Below, piece by piece: positions 6,675 through 6,914 of a DNA stretch of 6,914 bases (the stretch's first letter is position 1; every line of letters begins with the position of its first letter). This DNA is from an uncultured Alphaproteobacteria bacterium (GTDB lineage Bacteria > Pseudomonadota > Alphaproteobacteria > RF32 > CAG-239), in assembly GCA_934271195.1 (NCBI GenBank), contig CAKQRB010000014.1, positions 1 through 6,914 of the forward strand. Reading direction: 5' to 3'. A program made the translations under genes and the position numbers. A model generated the notes under the pieces. It was not told the origin of the DNA, ran no database searches, and worked only from the letters and a program-made list of their open reading frames with translations.

Positions 6675-6706
6675 TTAAAAAATAGAAAATAAATCATCAA
6701 AACCAT

Positions 6707-6797
6707 TGTTTCAAAAAAAATTAAAAAAATTTTTAATGCTTTTTCAAAGAATTAATAAAAAGCTAACAAAAAATACGATTTTTGTAAAAAAAAGTTA
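6707..6797. other. A/T-rich divergent spacer with A-tracts (possible UP element)
   Basis: About 90 bases of nearly pure A/T with runs of A and T. They include an 18-base inverted repeat at 6720-6737 (ATTAAAAA, two bases, TTTTTAAT) and a second one at 6766-6785 (ACAAAAA, six bases, TTTTTGT). No gene is seen. The stretch lies directly upstream of the plus-strand TTGACA promoter, where A-tracts act as UP elements that bind the RNA polymerase alpha subunit. The stems are A/T only and too weak to call terminators. Confidence 0.4.
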
Positions 6798-6826
6798 TTG
6801 ACAATGTTAGAAGGTAAGGCTATAAG
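6798..6826 (+). promoter_or_regulatory. Strong sigma70-type promoter firing out of the window to the right
   Basis: A perfect -35 TTGACA at 6798-6803, a 17-nt spacer and TATAAG at 6821-6826 (five of six matches to TATAAT). This is the best promoter in the window, divergent from all protein genes here. It is preceded by A-tracts and followed by a base composition that switches abruptly from A/T-rich to G-rich. Transcription would start near 6833. The combination resembles stable-RNA promoters, but the product lies beyond the edge. Confidence 0.72.
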
Positions 6827-6832
6827 GTCAAT

Positions 6833-6914
6833 CACCGAGCGGGGCGCTGCTGCTACGAAATGATGGCGGGTGGAGCTGAGCGAGGTAGTTATAGAAGACA
6901 GTGAATAAGAAAAG
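6833..6914 (+). other. Transcribed leader of unknown RNA or gene, cut by the window edge
   Basis: About 80 bases downstream of the strong promoter, rich in G. They begin with a small hairpin (AGCG, GGG, CGCT at 6838-6848) and end in an A-rich tract. This could be the leader of an rRNA or other stable RNA. It could also be an mRNA leader: a 14-codon frame opens at ATG 6860 and stops with TGA at 6902-6904, overlapping a GTG at 6901 that is open to the edge (GTG AAT AAG AAA). No known RNA signature (16S start, tmRNA, RNase P, SRP) is recognised in these few bases. Confidence 0.35.

Noticed and set aside
6614..6706. Extending the lipoprotein N-terminus to ATG 6706
   Set aside because: It would add 31 residues before a textbook lipoprotein signal, without a ribosome site, and would run through the likely promoter.
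6720..6737. A/T inverted repeat as a rho-independent terminator
   Set aside because: The stem has no G or C and only a 2-base loop, so it would not form a stable hairpin; a DNA-bending A-tract is a simpler reading.
1..6914. CRISPR arrays, tRNA genes, insertion-sequence ends or direct repeats
   Set aside because: No regularly spaced repeats, cloverleaf sequences or transposase-like frames were seen on either strand.

Overview
The window looks like part of a bacterial genome, most likely an alphaproteobacterium of the host-associated kind. The main clue is a run of tandem VirB6/TrbL-like genes with long extensions, an arrangement best known from Rickettsiales-type (rvh) type IV secretion loci. 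The taxonomic placement is inference; no rRNA or housekeeping gene is visible to confirm it. Every convincing protein gene lies on the minus strand, so the story reads from right to left.

Right edge (about 6614-6914): an A/T-rich intergenic region carries a near-consensus sigma70-type promoter on the plus strand (TTGACA, 17 nt, TATAAG). It fires out of the window into a G-rich leader of unknown identity. It may be a stable-RNA (rRNA-type) promoter or the promoter of a gene that starts at the edge.

Middle right (6613-5332): a two-gene minus-strand unit encodes a small lipoprotein of unrecognised family and an alpha/beta-hydrolase-fold protein. The hydrolase keeps the fold landmarks but has lost the nucleophile serine and has no histidine in its C-terminal half. 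It is probably a pseudoenzyme.

Left three quarters (5286-1): a second minus-strand transcription unit starts at an extended -10 promoter. It encodes a 61-aa double-membrane-span protein and then three VirB6-like inner-membrane proteins of 882, 433 and at least 371 aa, the last cut by the window edge. Gene junctions are tight (4-nt overlap, 3-nt gap, 1-nt overlap), so this is one operon. All three paralogues share the spacing YL[ILV]D-x19-PF in the membrane core. Each has a different N-terminal export signal: a cleavable signal peptide, a lipobox, and a signal anchor or long signal peptide. The 882-aa member also carries a roughly 500-residue tail with an Asn/Pro/Gln linker and two coiled-coil stretches.

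Working together (inference), the VirB6 set would form the inner-membrane channel of a type IV secretion system in which one subunit is modified by a long coiled-coil arm and another by a lipid anchor. The lipoprotein/pseudo-hydrolase pair has its own transcription start, and no link to secretion can be shown from this window. The VirB4, VirB8-VirB10 and VirB11/VirD4 components are not in the window.
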